Source: Pseudomonadota bacterium (lineage in GTDB: Bacteria; Pseudomonadota; Gammaproteobacteria; Burkholderiales; Burkholderiaceae_C). Taken from it: DNA of 44,002 bases. Shown here piece by piece: positions 1 to 8,770 of the stretch. A model generated the notes under the pieces. That model was not told the origin of the DNA and made no database searches. It saw nothing but the letters and a program-made list of their open reading frames with translations. Where the stretch lies: the NCBI GenBank assembly GCA_018240985.1, contig JAFEER010000300.1, positions 1 to 44,002 on the forward strand, read 5' to 3'. Positions within the stretch are counted from its first letter, which is position 1. Every line of letters starts with the position of its first letter. The translations under genes and the position numbers were made by a program.

Positions 1-20
1 AGTCCGAGTGAACTCGGACT
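1..20. repeat. Perfect short palindrome at window edge
   Basis: Nine bases (AGTCCGAGT) are followed by GA and their exact reverse complement, a perfect 9-bp stem. A second hairpin follows at 50-69 (CCTTGAG / CTCAAGG), bracketed by GTATCC at 26-31 and GGATAC at 68-73. There is no clear T-run on either strand. This could be a factor-independent terminator of a gene outside the window, or part of a repeat cut by the window edge. No gene is visible in 1-137. Confidence 0.45.
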
Positions 21-137
21 GCTTCGTATCCTGTTCCATTCGCGCCTCGCCTTGAGTTGAGCCTCAAGGATACGGCAAATACTCATATTAAGTTAGCGCT
101 TATGGGCTTTCGCCGGGATGACGGGGTCACGGCTGGA

Positions 138-971
138 TCAAGGGGCGCCAAAGAACTGATTGAGCCGCTGGCCCGGTAGGGCGTCGGCAAAACCATCAAA
201 GCGCCCCTGTTCGGCCAGCAGGCGCGCGACGCGGTCAAAACCGCCCCAGGCGGCACGCGCCAGGCCGCCGCCCACGCTCACGCGGCGCACGCCCAGCGCG
301 GCCAGATCCGCCATGGTCAACGCGCTGGCAGAGCCGACCAGCACGTTCACCGGTTTTGGGGTGACGGCGGCGACCACGGCCGCAATCTGCTCGCGCGTAT
401 GGATGCCGGGCGCGTACAGGCAGTCGGCACCGGCCTCGGCGTAGGCGCGCAGGCGGGCCATGGCGTCATCGAGATCGGGGCGGCCGACAAAGAAGTTCTC
501 GGCGCGGCCGATCAGCAGTACGTCCGCGCCCGTGGCGTCGATGGCGGCGCGCGCCGCGCGCATGCGGGTAACGGCTTCATGGATGGGCAGCAGCGGCACC
601 TCGGGCTGGCCGGTGGAGTCCTCGATCGAGATGCCGGCCACGCCCGTGTCCACCGCCAGCGCCACGTTGCGCGCCACGCCTTCGGCTTCGTCGGCAAAGC
701 CATGCTCGAAGTCGGCGTTGATGGGCAGCTCGGTGGCCGCCACCATGCTGCGCAAATGTTCCAGCACCACGGGCAGCGGCAGCTTGCCGTCGGGCCGGCC
801 CTGCGACCAGGCATAGCCGGAGCTGGTCGTGGCCAGCGCCTGGAAACCCAGGCCGGCAAGCCAGCGCGCCGAACCTGGATCCCAGGGGTTGGGAATGGCA
901 AAGCAGCCGCTTGCGTGCAGCTGGCGGAAGGCGGCGCGCCTGGCGCGGATTTTGCCGATGTCGGGGTGCAT
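138..971 (-). CDS. PEP mutase / isocitrate lyase superfamily protein
   Basis: A 277-residue protein of the phosphoenolpyruvate-mutase/isocitrate-lyase superfamily, which makes or breaks C-C or P-C bonds next to a carboxylate in a Mg-dependent TIM barrel. Visible signatures are the acidic metal-site strand NADFEHGF (residues 85-92) and GISIEDS (113-119), and a C-terminal GGGLARAAWG stretch typical of the oxaloacetate-decarboxylase/PEP-mutase-like branch. The KKCGH catalytic loop of true isocitrate and methylisocitrate lyases is not seen, so the substrate is unknown. I prefer the ATG at 971. A TTG at 992 in the same frame would overlap the nnr stop codon by two bases and add seven residues. It is the last gene of a dadA-nnr-this gene run and is probably co-transcribed. 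Confidence 0.85.
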   Translation of the reverse strand: MHPDIGKIRARRAAFRQLHASGCFAIPNPWDPGSARWLAGLGFQALATTSSGYAWSQGRPDGKLPLPVVLEHLRSMVAATELPINADFEHGFADEAEGVARNVALAVDTGVAGISIEDSTGQPEVPLLPIHEAVTRMRAARAAIDATGADVLLIGRAENFFVGRPDLDDAMARLRAYAEAGADCLYAPGIHTREQIAAVVAAVTPKPVNVLVGSASALTMADLAALGVRRVSVGGGLARAAWGGFDRVARLLAEQGRFDGFADALPGQRLNQFFGAP

Positions 972-988
972 GGTGGTGATTTTCCGGC

Positions 989-2509
989 TCAAACGGTGAG
1001 GGAACGGGCCAGCTCTGACGCGGTGAGGCTGTGGCCCTGCGGCCAGGCATCGGCCACGGCGCCATGCTGCCAGCAGGCCTGGGTGGCGGCATCAAAGGCC
1101 GCGGCGGCGTCGCTGCCATGTGCGGCAGCCAGGCGCGCGCCGGCCAGACCGGCCAGCACGTCGCCGGTGCCGCCCGTGGCCAGCAGGGCGTTGCCCGTGG
1201 GGTTGATGTGCGGTGCCCACCCCGGCGCGGCGATGATGCTGCCCGAGCCCTTGAGCAGCACCGTGCAGTGAAAGCGCCCGGCCAGCGCCTGCGCCGCCGC
1301 CAGTCGGTCGGCCTGCACCGTGGCGGCCGTGCCGCCCAGCAGGTGCGCGGCTTCCAGCGGGTGGGGCGTGAGGATGGTGGCAAGCTCGGGCTGCCGGCCG
1401 CGTTGCACAAGCATGTTTTGCAGGGTAGCATCGGCGGCGATGGCGTTGAGCGCATCGGCATCCAGCACCAGGCGGCTGGCCTGCCGCAGCACATCGGGCA
1501 GCACCGTCGCCACGGCCTGGCCGCCGCCGCAGCCGCAGACCACGGCGCCCTGGGCCAGGTGCAGGGCCTGCACGCGGCGCAGCATGAGTTCCGGCCAGGC
1601 GGGCAGGGCGGCGCTGGCGCCATCGTCCAGCAGGGCCAGCAGCACGCGGCCGGCGCCGGCATGCAGGGCCGCATTGGCTGCGAGGATGGCGGCGCCCGTC
1701 ATGCCCATGCCGCTGGCGGCCAGGCCCTGGCCGCCGATGACGGCCACGTCGCCATGGCTGCCCTTGTGGCTGGCGTGGGCGCGCCGGATCTGTGCTGGTG
1801 CGCCGCTGAGCCAGGCTGTGGGCTGGTCGGCACTGCTGTCCACGCCCAGGTCGTCGTGCCAGACGCTGCCCGCGGCATCGCGACCATGGCCCGTGAACAG
1901 GCCGGGCTTGAGGGTGAGCAGCGACAGCGTGTGGCGCGGGCCGCGCGGCATGGCGGCCAGGGCCTCGAAGCCGGGCGCCCATTGGCCGGTGTCGGCGATC
2001 AGTCCCGATGGCAAGTCCACGCACAGCGTGGCGGCGGGGCTTTGCTGCATATGGGCCAGCCATGCCAGCAGGCGTGGATCTGGTGCGTGCGGACGGGGCT
2101 GGGCGGTCAGGCCTATGCCGAGCAGCGCATCCACGCACAGGTCTTGCGCGCCGAGTGCTGGCGGCTCGGCGGCGAAGTGCACGCCGGCGTCCAACGCCCG
2201 TTGCCAGGATTCACGCGCATCCGCGGGCAGGCTGCCGGGGGTGCCCAGGCAGGTGACAACCACGGCGTGTCCGGCGCGGTGCAGCAGCATGGCGGCCTCG
2301 AGTCCGTCGCCGCCGTTGTTGCCGCCGCCGCAGGCAATCCAGACCTGGCGCGCATGCGGGGCCAGCGCCAGGGCCAGGCGCGCCGTGGCGCGGCCGGCGC
2401 GCTGCATCAGCGTATGTGGCGGCAGGCCGGCCGCGGCGGCGGCCTCGATGCGGCGCGTGGCCGCGGTGTCGAACAGTGGCTGGGGCTGGTGCGGGGTGAT
2501 GCGCTGCAT
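989..2509 (-). CDS. nnr: Bifunctional NAD(P)H-hydrate epimerase/dehydratase
   Basis: A 506-residue metabolite-repair enzyme with both halves of the Nnr system. The N-terminal YjeF_N epimerase domain (about 13-220) interconverts R and S forms of hydrated NAD(P)H. The C-terminal ribokinase-like ADP-dependent dehydratase domain (about 245-500) restores NAD(P)H from the S form. The nucleotide motif GGGNNGGDGL (61-70) marks the first domain and GNALLATGGTGDVLAG (439-454) the second, with the aspartate of GTGD as expected catalytic residue. Length fits the fused family. The ATG at 2509 lies 18 bases after the dadA stop, and the gene runs into the PEP-mutase-like gene, so one cytoplasmic operon is likely. 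Confidence 0.95.
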   Translation of the reverse strand: MQRITPHQPQPLFDTAATRRIEAAAAAGLPPHTLMQRAGRATARLALALAPHARQVWIACGGGNNGGDGLEAAMLLHRAGHAVVVTCLGTPGSLPADARESWQRALDAGVHFAAEPPALGAQDLCVDALLGIGLTAQPRPHAPDPRLLAWLAHMQQSPAATLCVDLPSGLIADTGQWAPGFEALAAMPRGPRHTLSLLTLKPGLFTGHGRDAAGSVWHDDLGVDSSADQPTAWLSGAPAQIRRAHASHKGSHGDVAVIGGQGLAASGMGMTGAAILAANAALHAGAGRVLLALLDDGASAALPAWPELMLRRVQALHLAQGAVVCGCGGGQAVATVLPDVLRQASRLVLDADALNAIAADATLQNMLVQRGRQPELATILTPHPLEAAHLLGGTAATVQADRLAAAQALAGRFHCTVLLKGSGSIIAAPGWAPHINPTGNALLATGGTGDVLAGLAGARLAAAHGSDAAAAFDAATQACWQHGAVADAWPQGHSLTASELARSLTV

Positions 2510-2527
2510 GGGCGCATTGTGGCGCCG

Positions 2528-3775
2528 CTAAAAACGCTGGGCGGAAAACGCCTGCAGGTCGATGGCGGGCGCGCGTGCGGCCATCACGTCCGCCAGGGCG
2601 CGCGCGCTGCCGCAGGCCTGGGCCCAGCCGCAGGCGCCATGGCCGGTGTTGAGCCACAGGCCCGGCAGGCCGCTGGCGCCGATCACGGGTGCGCCATCGG
2701 GCAGCATGGGGCGCGCGCCGCGCCAGACCTGCACCTGGGGCGACGAGGCGAATGCCCCGCCCGGAAACCAGCCCGACAAGGCCAGGTACAGGGTCTGCAG
2801 CGTGGCCTGGTGCTGCAAGCCGCCGCCATGGCCGATCTCGGCGCCGCCCGAGACGCGCACGCGCTGGCCCTGGCGCGTGATGATGAGGCGGTGCAGCGGG
2901 TCGATTACGGCGCCCTGCGGCGCATGGGTGTCCTCGCGCAGCGGTGCGCTGATGGTGTAGCCGTATAGCGCCGCCAGCGGCAGGCGCAGTCCCAGCGGGC
3001 GCAGCAGGCCGGCGCTGGCCAGGCCCGCGCACAGCACCACGGCATCGAAGCGCCGGGGCGCGTCTTCACCGGCGATCCGCAGGCCCGCGGCTGCCTGGCC
3101 GAGCGCGCGCACCTTGCTGCCGAACATGAATTGCGCGCCCAAGTCCTGCGCCGCCTGGCGCAGCACCAGCGCAAACAGGCGGCAGTTGCCGGCCTCGCCA
3201 TCGGGGGCATACAGCGCGCCCGCCAGTGGCGTGTCTGCGGACAGGCCGGGCTCGATGAGCCGGGCGGTGTCGGCATCGACCTCGGACAGGCTCATGCCGG
3301 CCTCGCGCAGCAGCGTCACGGTGGGTTGTACGCGCTCCAGGCAGTCGGGCCGGCGCAGCAGCACCAGGGCGCCATTGCTGGTTTCTATGTCCACCTGCAG
3401 CAGCTCGGTCAGTTCGCGTGTGCGTGCCAGGCTGTAGCGGCCCAGGCCGGCCAGGGCGGCAAGTTGCGCCAGGGCTGCCGGGCTGCGCCCCGCCTGGCGC
3501 CAGCGCCAGAGCCAGCGCAGCCCGGCGCTGCCGGCGCCGCGCACCAGTCGCAGCGTGGCGTCGCTGCCCCACAGCTGGCGGCGCAGGTTCGCGCCTATGG
3601 CCGGCTGGGCCCAGGGCGTGAGCAGCGCCGGCGCGAGCAGGCCGGCGCTGGCAAAGCTGGCCTCCTCGGCGGCAGCGCCGCGTTGTTCGAAGACGGTGAC
3701 CTCATGGCCGTCGGCGGCCAACTCATAGGCAGTGGCTGCGCCGACGATGCCGGCACCCACGATGGCAATCTGCAT
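2528..3775 (-). CDS. dadA: FAD-dependent D-amino acid dehydrogenase (DadA-like)
   Basis: A 415-residue flavoprotein of the DAO/DadA family that oxidises D-amino acids to 2-oxo acids and passes electrons to the respiratory chain. The first strand and glycine loop GAGIVG (7-12) start a Rossmann fold ending in the ribose-binding acid (VTVFEQ). The C-terminal part has RGARPMLPDGAPVIG and LNTGHGACGWAQACGSAR, closely matching the FAD-closing segment of DadA. No racemase gene accompanies it, so the physiological substrate (D-alanine, other D-amino acids or a glycine-type amine) is open. It is first in the dadA-nnr-PEP-mutase-like operon. The symbol is given by family resemblance, not proven function. 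Confidence 0.85.
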   Translation of the reverse strand: MQIAIVGAGIVGAATAYELAADGHEVTVFEQRGAAAEEASFASAGLLAPALLTPWAQPAIGANLRRQLWGSDATLRLVRGAGSAGLRWLWRWRQAGRSPAALAQLAALAGLGRYSLARTRELTELLQVDIETSNGALVLLRRPDCLERVQPTVTLLREAGMSLSEVDADTARLIEPGLSADTPLAGALYAPDGEAGNCRLFALVLRQAAQDLGAQFMFGSKVRALGQAAAGLRIAGEDAPRRFDAVVLCAGLASAGLLRPLGLRLPLAALYGYTISAPLREDTHAPQGAVIDPLHRLIITRQGQRVRVSGGAEIGHGGGLQHQATLQTLYLALSGWFPGGAFASSPQVQVWRGARPMLPDGAPVIGASGLPGLWLNTGHGACGWAQACGSARALADVMAARAPAIDLQAFSAQRF

Positions 3776-4057
3776 GGAATATCTGGTGAAAATGCCTGAC
3801 TATGTACATCCCGCAGAGGCCCCTCACCCCTCCCGGGGGCTGCAGCGAGACGCTGCGCTCTTCAGGCTGTCCAGTTGCACACAGGTGCAACTGGAGCCGC
3901 AGCCTTCAGCCCCAGAGGGGCGAGGGCGATCGGTGGTGCCGGTATTTCTCCCTCTCCCTCTGGGAGAGGGTGGGGGTGAGGGCCCGCGGCTTGGTCTGAG
4001 GAATGTGTCTAATTAGGTGAAAATGGCTTGAAACGCATGCGTATCAAGCGCGATAAG
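3776..4057. repeat. Non-coding compound inverted repeat
   Basis: No gene is seen here. The stretch holds nested palindromes: GCAGCG/CGCTGC with a 3-base loop (3842-3856), a perfect 10-bp stem CCAGTTGCAC/GTGCAACTGG with a 4-base loop (3871-3894), and CCCTCTCCC/GGGAGAGGG (about 3950-3971). Outer arms also pair: CCCTCACCCC near 3821 with GGGGTGAGGG near 3973-3985, and GGGGGCTG near 3836 with CAGCCCC near 3908. This looks like a complex intergenic repeat that could fold into a long cruciform or RNA. It may end transcription of the amidase gene (minus strand). Confidence 0.6.
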
Positions 4058-5404
4058 CTATTGTTTTTGTAATTCCTGTTCGATCAGCAGGCCGATGTTG
4101 AGCACCGCATCGTCGGCCAGCGCCCCATGCCAGACCATCAGGCCCATGGGCAGCTCGCCCGCCACATGGCAGGGCAGGGACAGCGCGCAGCCGTCCAGCA
4201 TATTCACCACGCTGGTGTTGCGCAGCAGCAGGCCGTTGACGCGGAAGAACTCGGCGTCGCGCTCCGCACCCGGCGCCACCGATGCGATGCTGGGCGCCAC
4301 GATGGGCACGGTGGGCGAAAGCAGGGCGTCAAAGCCGTCGATGGCGGCGTGCATGCGCGCCATCCAGGCGCGGCGCGCGTGCAGCAGGTCGATGTAGTCG
4401 GCGGCCGACATGCCGGCGCCGAGCGCTATGCGGGCGCGCACGCGCGGGTCGTAGCGATCGGCATGTTGTTCAAGCAGCCGGCGGTGCCAGGCGTAGCTCT
4501 CGGCCGGCGAGAAGCCGCCCGTGGCATTCAGCTGGGCCAGCTCGGCGGTCTCGGGCAGGGCGATTTCGGTGATGTGCGCGCCGGCGCGGCGCAGGCTGGC
4601 CAGGGTGCGCTCGAAGGCCTGGGCCACGGCGGGCTCCAGATCATGGAGGAACAGCGTGGCCGGCACGGCCAGGCGCCAGGCGGACAGCGGCGCCGGGCTG
4701 CGCGTGACGCGGCGCGCGGCCAGGATCTCGTGCACGGCGATGGCGTCGCGCACGCTGCGCGTCATGGCGCAGGCCGTGTCCAGCGTGGTCGATAGCGGTA
4801 TCGCGCCGTCCGTAGGCACCAGGCGCGCCGTGTTCTTGAAGCCGACGATGCCGTTCAACGCAGCCGGGATGCGGATGGAGCCGCCCGTGTCCGATCCCAG
4901 GCCCACGAAGGCCGCGCCCGTGGCCACCGACACCGCCGCGCCAGAGGACGAGCCGCCGGGCACCCGCGCCGGGCCGGGCAGGGCGCCATGGCGCGCGTCA
5001 AAAGCCGCGGGCGTGCCGAAGTGCGGGTTCACGCCGACGCCGGAAAAGGCGAACTCCACCATGTGCGTGTGGCCGATGATGGCGCCACCGGCACGGCGCA
5101 GGCGCGCCACGGCGCTGCAGTCGGCCTGGGCCGGCGGCGCATAGTCCAGCACCGCAGAGCTGGCCATGGTGGGCAGGCCCTGAACGTCGAACAAATCCTT
5201 CACCGACACCGCCAGGCCTGCCAGCGGCAGCTGCTGCACCACCGGTGCCGCGGCCGCGCTGCGCGCCGCGTCGAAGCAGGTCTGGTGGAACACATGGGCG
5301 CAGGCCGCGCTCTCGGCTACGCTGATGCAGCGCTCCAGCTGATCCGCGGCGCGCGTTTGCCCGGCGATGATTTGGTTGCGGGTGGAGAGGAGGTCGATCA
5401 ACAT
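4058..5404 (-). CDS. Amidase-signature family hydrolase
   Basis: A 448-residue amidase-signature enzyme hydrolysing an amide bond by a Ser-cisSer-Lys triad. The lysine lies in AVSVKDLFDVQG (K69), the bridging serine in GGSSSGAA (150-157), and the nucleophile in SDTGGSIRIPA (S176). It is shorter than typical GatA and is not next to gatB or gatC, so a catabolic amidase, or an allophanate- or aryl-acylamide-type hydrolase, is likelier than a tRNA amidotransferase subunit. The ATG at 5404 has no evident Shine-Dalgarno sequence. Its start region faces rpsB, and the rpsB promoter candidate lies just upstream. The substrate cannot be told from sequence. Confidence 0.9.
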   Translation of the reverse strand: MLIDLLSTRNQIIAGQTRAADQLERCISVAESAACAHVFHQTCFDAARSAAAAPVVQQLPLAGLAVSVKDLFDVQGLPTMASSAVLDYAPPAQADCSAVARLRRAGGAIIGHTHMVEFAFSGVGVNPHFGTPAAFDARHGALPGPARVPGGSSSGAAVSVATGAAFVGLGSDTGGSIRIPAALNGIVGFKNTARLVPTDGAIPLSTTLDTACAMTRSVRDAIAVHEILAARRVTRSPAPLSAWRLAVPATLFLHDLEPAVAQAFERTLASLRRAGAHITEIALPETAELAQLNATGGFSPAESYAWHRRLLEQHADRYDPRVRARIALGAGMSAADYIDLLHARRAWMARMHAAIDGFDALLSPTVPIVAPSIASVAPGAERDAEFFRVNGLLLRNTSVVNMLDGCALSLPCHVAGELPMGLMVWHGALADDAVLNIGLLIEQELQKQ

Positions 5405-5410
5405 AGGGTT

Positions 5411-5421
5411 TGTGCTAGAAT
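5411..5421 (+). promoter_or_regulatory. Candidate extended -10 promoter of rpsB
   Basis: TGTGCTAGAAT contains a TGn extension followed by TAGAAT, a good sigma-70 extended -10 element, about 165 bases before the rpsB start. No strong -35 hexamer is seen at 17 bases upstream, which extended -10 promoters tolerate. It would give a leader of roughly 160 nucleotides. Confidence 0.45.
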
Positions 5422-5504
5422 CCCTGGGTTTTGCTGATTGCTGCCAGGTCTTTGGCCGGTGAGCGGCAAAACCAATCGCAAACCAGCCCCGTCAAGGTGT
5501 TGCA

Positions 5505-5541
5505 GCCTGCGCAATGTGTGGAGAAACATGTGTTGCAAGGC
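5505..5541 (+). promoter_or_regulatory. Stem-loop in rpsB leader
   Basis: GCCT (5505-5508) pairs with AGGC (5538-5541), GCAA (5511-5514) with TTGC (5533-5536), and TGT (5515-5517) with ACA (5526-5528), giving a bulged hairpin 47 bases before the rpsB ATG. Ribosomal protein S2 represses its own mRNA leader in gammaproteobacteria. Whether this hairpin does the same job here is inference. Confidence 0.35.
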
Positions 5542-5587
5542 GCAATTATTGGGGCTGGATTTTAGACCCAACCTTTGGAGTATTTAC

Positions 5588-6340
5588 ATGTCCGTGACCA
5601 TGCGCGAAATGCTGGAAGCCGGTGTCCACTTTGGCCACCAGACCCGCTTCTGGAACCCCAAGATGGCCCCCTATATCTTTGGCCATCGCAACAAGATTCA
5701 CATCATCAACCTGGAAAAGTCGCTGCCGATGTTCCAGGAGGCGCAGAAATTCGCCAAGCAGCTGTCTGCCAACCGCGGCACCATCCTCATGGTGGGCACC
5801 AAGCGCCAGGCCCGTGACCTGGTGGCCGAGCAGGCACAGCGCGCCGGCGTGCCTTACGTTGACCAGCGCTGGCTGGGCGGCATGCTGACCAACTTCAAGA
5901 CCGTCAAGACGTCGATCAAGCGCCTGAAGGACATGAAGGCCCAGCAGGAAGCCGGCCTGGAGAGCATGAGCAAGAAAGAGCAGCTCACGTTCACCCGCGA
6001 GATCGAGAAGCTGGAGAAGGACATCGGCGGCATCCAGGACATGACGGCCCTGCCCGACGCCATCTTCGTGATCGACGTGGGCTTCCACAAGATCGCCGTG
6101 TCCGAGGCCAGGAAGCTGGGCATCCCGCTGATCGGCGTGGTGGACTCCAACCACAACCCCGAAGGCATCGACTACGTGATCCCCGGCAACGACGACTCGG
6201 CCAAGGCCGTGGCGCTGTACGCCCGTGGCATTGCCGACGCCATCCTGGACGGCCGCGCCAACGCCGTGGAAGACGTGGTCAAGGCGGTTGCCGCCGAAGG
6301 CTCTGACGAATTCGTGGAAGTCCAGGACTCCGCCGCCTAA
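5588..6340 (+). CDS. rpsB: 30S ribosomal protein S2
   Basis: A 250-residue ribosomal protein S2, a late-assembling component of the small subunit that binds near the S1 site. Recognisable segments are [20 protein letters not shown] at the start, FVGTKRQA-like [24 protein letters not shown] and the C-terminal [20 protein letters not shown]. The reading frame is open for 150 bases further upstream, but that part has no family resemblance. The ATG at 5588 preceded by TTGGAG gives the normal S2 length. It is first in the conserved rpsB-tsf-pyrH-frr cluster, with a terminator-like hairpin between rpsB and tsf. Confidence 0.98.
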   Translation: MSVTMREMLEAGVHFGHQTRFWNPKMAPYIFGHRNKIHIINLEKSLPMFQEAQKFAKQLSANRGTILMVGTKRQARDLVAEQAQRAGVPYVDQRWLGGMLTNFKTVKTSIKRLKDMKAQQEAGLESMSKKEQLTFTREIEKLEKDIGGIQDMTALPDAIFVIDVGFHKIAVSEARKLGIPLIGVVDSNHNPEGIDYVIPGNDDSAKAVALYARGIADAILDGRANAVEDVVKAVAAEGSDEFVEVQDSAA

Positions 6341-6372
6341 ACATCAGGCCACCAGGCCGCGCGATGCGTCGC

Positions 6373-6408
6373 AAAAAAAGCGGGGCCTCTGTGAGCCCCC
6401 TTTTTTTT
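6373..6408 (+). terminator. Rho-independent terminator/attenuator between rpsB and tsf
   Basis: GGGGC (6382-6386) pairs with GCCCC (6395-6399). The stem is extended by a run of seven A before it and eight T after it, ending at 6408. It matches a factor-independent terminator. Since tsf follows 48 bases on, it is likely a partial terminator that sets the S2 to EF-Ts ratio, or tsf has its own promoter. Confidence 0.8.
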
Positions 6409-6455
6409 AGCCTTCATACCTGTAACGAACTGAACCAAACCCTGGAGAAATAACG

Positions 6456-7382
6456 ATGGCTGCTATTACCGCAAGCATGGTCGCCGAACTGCGCGCCAAG
6501 ACCGATGCCCCGATGATGGAATGCAAGAAGGCCCTGACCGAGGCCGCCGGCGACATGGCCAAGGCCGAGGAGCTGCTGCGCGTCAAGCTCGGCACCAAGG
6601 CCGGCAAGGCTGCGTCCCGCGTCACCGCCGAAGGTGTGGTGGCCGCCAGCATCAGCGGCAACCTGGGTGCGCTGATCGAAGTCAACAGCGAAACCGACTT
6701 CGTGTCCAAGAACGACAGCTTCATCGCCATGGCCAACGCCGCCGCCAAGCTGGTGGCCGAGCACAACCCGGCCGACATCGCCGCCCTGGGCGCGCTGGCC
6801 TATAGCCAGGACGGCTTCGGCCCGACGCTGGAAGACGTGCGCAAGGGCCTGATCGGCAAGATCGGCGAGAACATGTCCTTCCGCCGCTTCAAGCGCTTTG
6901 CCGGCAACAACCTGGCGCATTACCTGCACGGCTCGCGCATCGGCGTGGTGGTGGAGTTCGATGGCGACGCAACCGCTGCCAAGGACGTGGCCATGCATGT
7001 GGCCGCCATGAAGCCCGCGGCCCTGACCAGCGCCGATGTGCCCGCCGACCTGATCGCCAAGGAGCGCGCCGTGGCCGAAGGCAAGGCCGAGGAAGCCAAC
7101 AAGGAGCTGGTCGCCGCCGGCAAGCCTGCGCAAAGCCCCGAAATCACGGCCAAGCGCATCGACGGCGCGGTGCAGAAGTTCCTGAAGGAAGTGTCTCTGG
7201 CCGACCAGGTCTTCGTGAAGGCCGCCGACGGCAAGCAGACCGTGGCCGCCATGCTCAAGGGCGCCAACACCACCGTCAAGGGCTTCACCCTGTACGTGGT
7301 GGGCGAGGGCATCGAGAAGAAGACCGACGACTTCGCCGCCGAGGTGGCTGCGCAGGTCGCCGCCGCCAAGGCCGGCGCCTGA
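6456..7382 (+). CDS. tsf: Translation elongation factor Ts
   Basis: A 308-residue EF-Ts, the guanine-nucleotide exchange factor that recycles EF-Tu. The N-terminal UBA-like domain carries [16 protein letters not shown], and the second family signature [13 protein letters not shown] follows. Core and dimerisation subdomains fill the rest, at a length slightly above the E. coli protein. The Shine-Dalgarno GGAGAAATAACG precedes the ATG. It lies between the terminator-like hairpin after rpsB and pyrH, the usual bacterial order. Confidence 0.98.
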   Translation: MAAITASMVAELRAKTDAPMMECKKALTEAAGDMAKAEELLRVKLGTKAGKAASRVTAEGVVAASISGNLGALIEVNSETDFVSKNDSFIAMANAAAKLVAEHNPADIAALGALAYSQDGFGPTLEDVRKGLIGKIGENMSFRRFKRFAGNNLAHYLHGSRIGVVVEFDGDATAAKDVAMHVAAMKPAALTSADVPADLIAKERAVAEGKAEEANKELVAAGKPAQSPEITAKRIDGAVQKFLKEVSLADQVFVKAADGKQTVAAMLKGANTTVKGFTLYVVGEGIEKKTDDFAAEVAAQVAAAKAGA

Positions 7383-7436
7383 TCATCGCCCACGTCCCCG
7401 CCCCATTCCTGTTCCAGCCTTACGGAGAAATCACCC

Positions 7437-8159
7437 ATGAACCACGCCGCACCAGCCCACAAGCGCATCCTGCTCAAGTTGTCTGGCGAGGCATTGATGG
7501 GTGACGATGCCTTCGGCATCAACCGCGCCACCATCGTGCGCATGGTGCAGGAGGTGGTCGAGGTCACACGCCTGGGCGTGCAGGTGGCGGTGGTCATCGG
7601 CGGGGGCAACATCTTTCGCGGCGTGGCCGGTGGTGCCGAGGGCATGGATCGCGCCACCGCCGATTACATGGGCATGCTGGCCACGGTGATGAACGCCCTG
7701 GCGCTGGCAGATGCCATGAACAAGCAGGGCGTGACGGCGCGCGTCATGTCCGCCATCGACATCCAGCAGGTGGTCGAGCCCTATGTGCGCCCCAAGGCGC
7801 TGCAGTATCTCGAAGAAGGCAAGGTGGTGGTGTTCGCCGCCGGCACCGGCAACCCCTTCTTCACTACCGACACCGCAGCGGCGCTGCGTGGCGCCGAGAT
7901 TGGCGCCGAGCTGGTGCTCAAGGCCACCAAGGTCGATGGCGTCTACACCGCCGATCCGAACAAGGACGCTTCGGCCACGCGCTACGCCAAGCTGTCGTTC
8001 GACGAGGCGATCACGCGCAACCTGGGCATCATGGATGCCACGGCGTTTGCCCTGTGCCGCGACCAGAAGCTGCCGATCCGCGTGTTCTCCATCCTGAAGC
8101 CCGGCGCCCTGAAGCGCGTGGTGATGGGCGAGGACGAGGGCACCTTGGTGTACGCTTGA
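7437..8159 (+). CDS. pyrH: Uridylate kinase
   Basis: A 240-residue UMP kinase of the amino-acid-kinase fold that phosphorylates UMP to UDP in pyrimidine synthesis and normally acts as a GTP-activated, UTP-inhibited hexamer. Seen are the phosphate-binding [19 protein letters not shown], the UMP-site [15 protein letters not shown] and [16 protein letters not shown] near the ATP site. A GGAG-type ribosome site (TACGGAGAAATCACCC) precedes the ATG. It sits in its conserved place between tsf and frr. Confidence 0.98.
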   Translation: MNHAAPAHKRILLKLSGEALMGDDAFGINRATIVRMVQEVVEVTRLGVQVAVVIGGGNIFRGVAGGAEGMDRATADYMGMLATVMNALALADAMNKQGVTARVMSAIDIQQVVEPYVRPKALQYLEEGKVVVFAAGTGNPFFTTDTAAALRGAEIGAELVLKATKVDGVYTADPNKDASATRYAKLSFDEAITRNLGIMDATAFALCRDQKLPIRVFSILKPGALKRVVMGEDEGTLVYA

Positions 8160-8196
8160 GCGCTTTTGCCATTGCCTGCCTGCTGAAGGATTTGAC

Positions 8197-8760
8197 ATGA
8201 CGACGATTGCCGACATCAAGAAGAACCTGGACGCGAAGATGGATCAGACCATCGCCGCGCTCAAGAACAACCTGGCCAAGGTGCGCACCGGCCGCGCCAA
8301 CCCGCAGCTGCTCGACTCCATCCATGTCGAGTACTACGGCTCCATGGTGCCGCTGTCGCAGGTGGCCAATGTGTCGCTGCTGGATGCGCGCACCATCAGC
8401 GTGCAGCCCTGGGAAAAGAACATGGGCGCGAAGATCGAGAAGGCCATCCGCGAAAGCGACCTGGGCCTGAATCCGGCCAGCCTGGGCGACCTGATCCGCG
8501 TACCCATGCCGCCCATGAGCGAGGAGCGCCGCAAGGAAATGACCAAGCTGGCGCGCAACGAGGGCGAGGGCTCCAAGGTGGCCGTGCGCAACCTACGCCG
8601 CGATGCCAACGAGGCCGTGAAGAAGCTGGTCAAGGACAAGCTGGCCTCCGAGGACGAGCAAAAGCGCGCCGAGGCCGACGTCCAGAAGGCTACCGACAAG
8701 CACATCGCAGAGATCGACTCCCTGGTCGCGGCCAAGGAGCAGGACATCCTGGCGATCTGA
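8197..8760 (+). CDS. frr: Ribosome recycling factor
   Basis: A 187-residue ribosome recycling factor that, with EF-G, splits the post-termination ribosome. The long three-helix-bundle domain contains [12 protein letters not shown] and the conserved [18 protein letters not shown]. The small second domain includes [20 protein letters not shown] and ISVQPWEK. The C-terminal helix is rich in Lys and Glu as usual. AAGGA lies 8 bases before the ATG. It completes the rpsB-tsf-pyrH-frr set and is followed closely by uppS. Confidence 0.98.
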   Translation: MTTIADIKKNLDAKMDQTIAALKNNLAKVRTGRANPQLLDSIHVEYYGSMVPLSQVANVSLLDARTISVQPWEKNMGAKIEKAIRESDLGLNPASLGDLIRVPMPPMSEERRKEMTKLARNEGEGSKVAVRNLRRDANEAVKKLVKDKLASEDEQKRAEADVQKATDKHIAEIDSLVAAKEQDILAI

Positions 8761-8770
8761 CCGCAGCGCC

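Noticed and set aside
138-971. Reading the PEP-mutase-like gene as prpB to complete a methylcitrate pathway with the aconitase and PrpF
   Set aside because: It lies 20 kb away in an unrelated operon and lacks the KKCGH loop of methylisocitrate lyase.
5438-5587. N-terminal extension of S2 by 50 residues
   Set aside because: The extra part has no S2 resemblance and the ATG at 5588 has its own ribosome site and gives the usual length.
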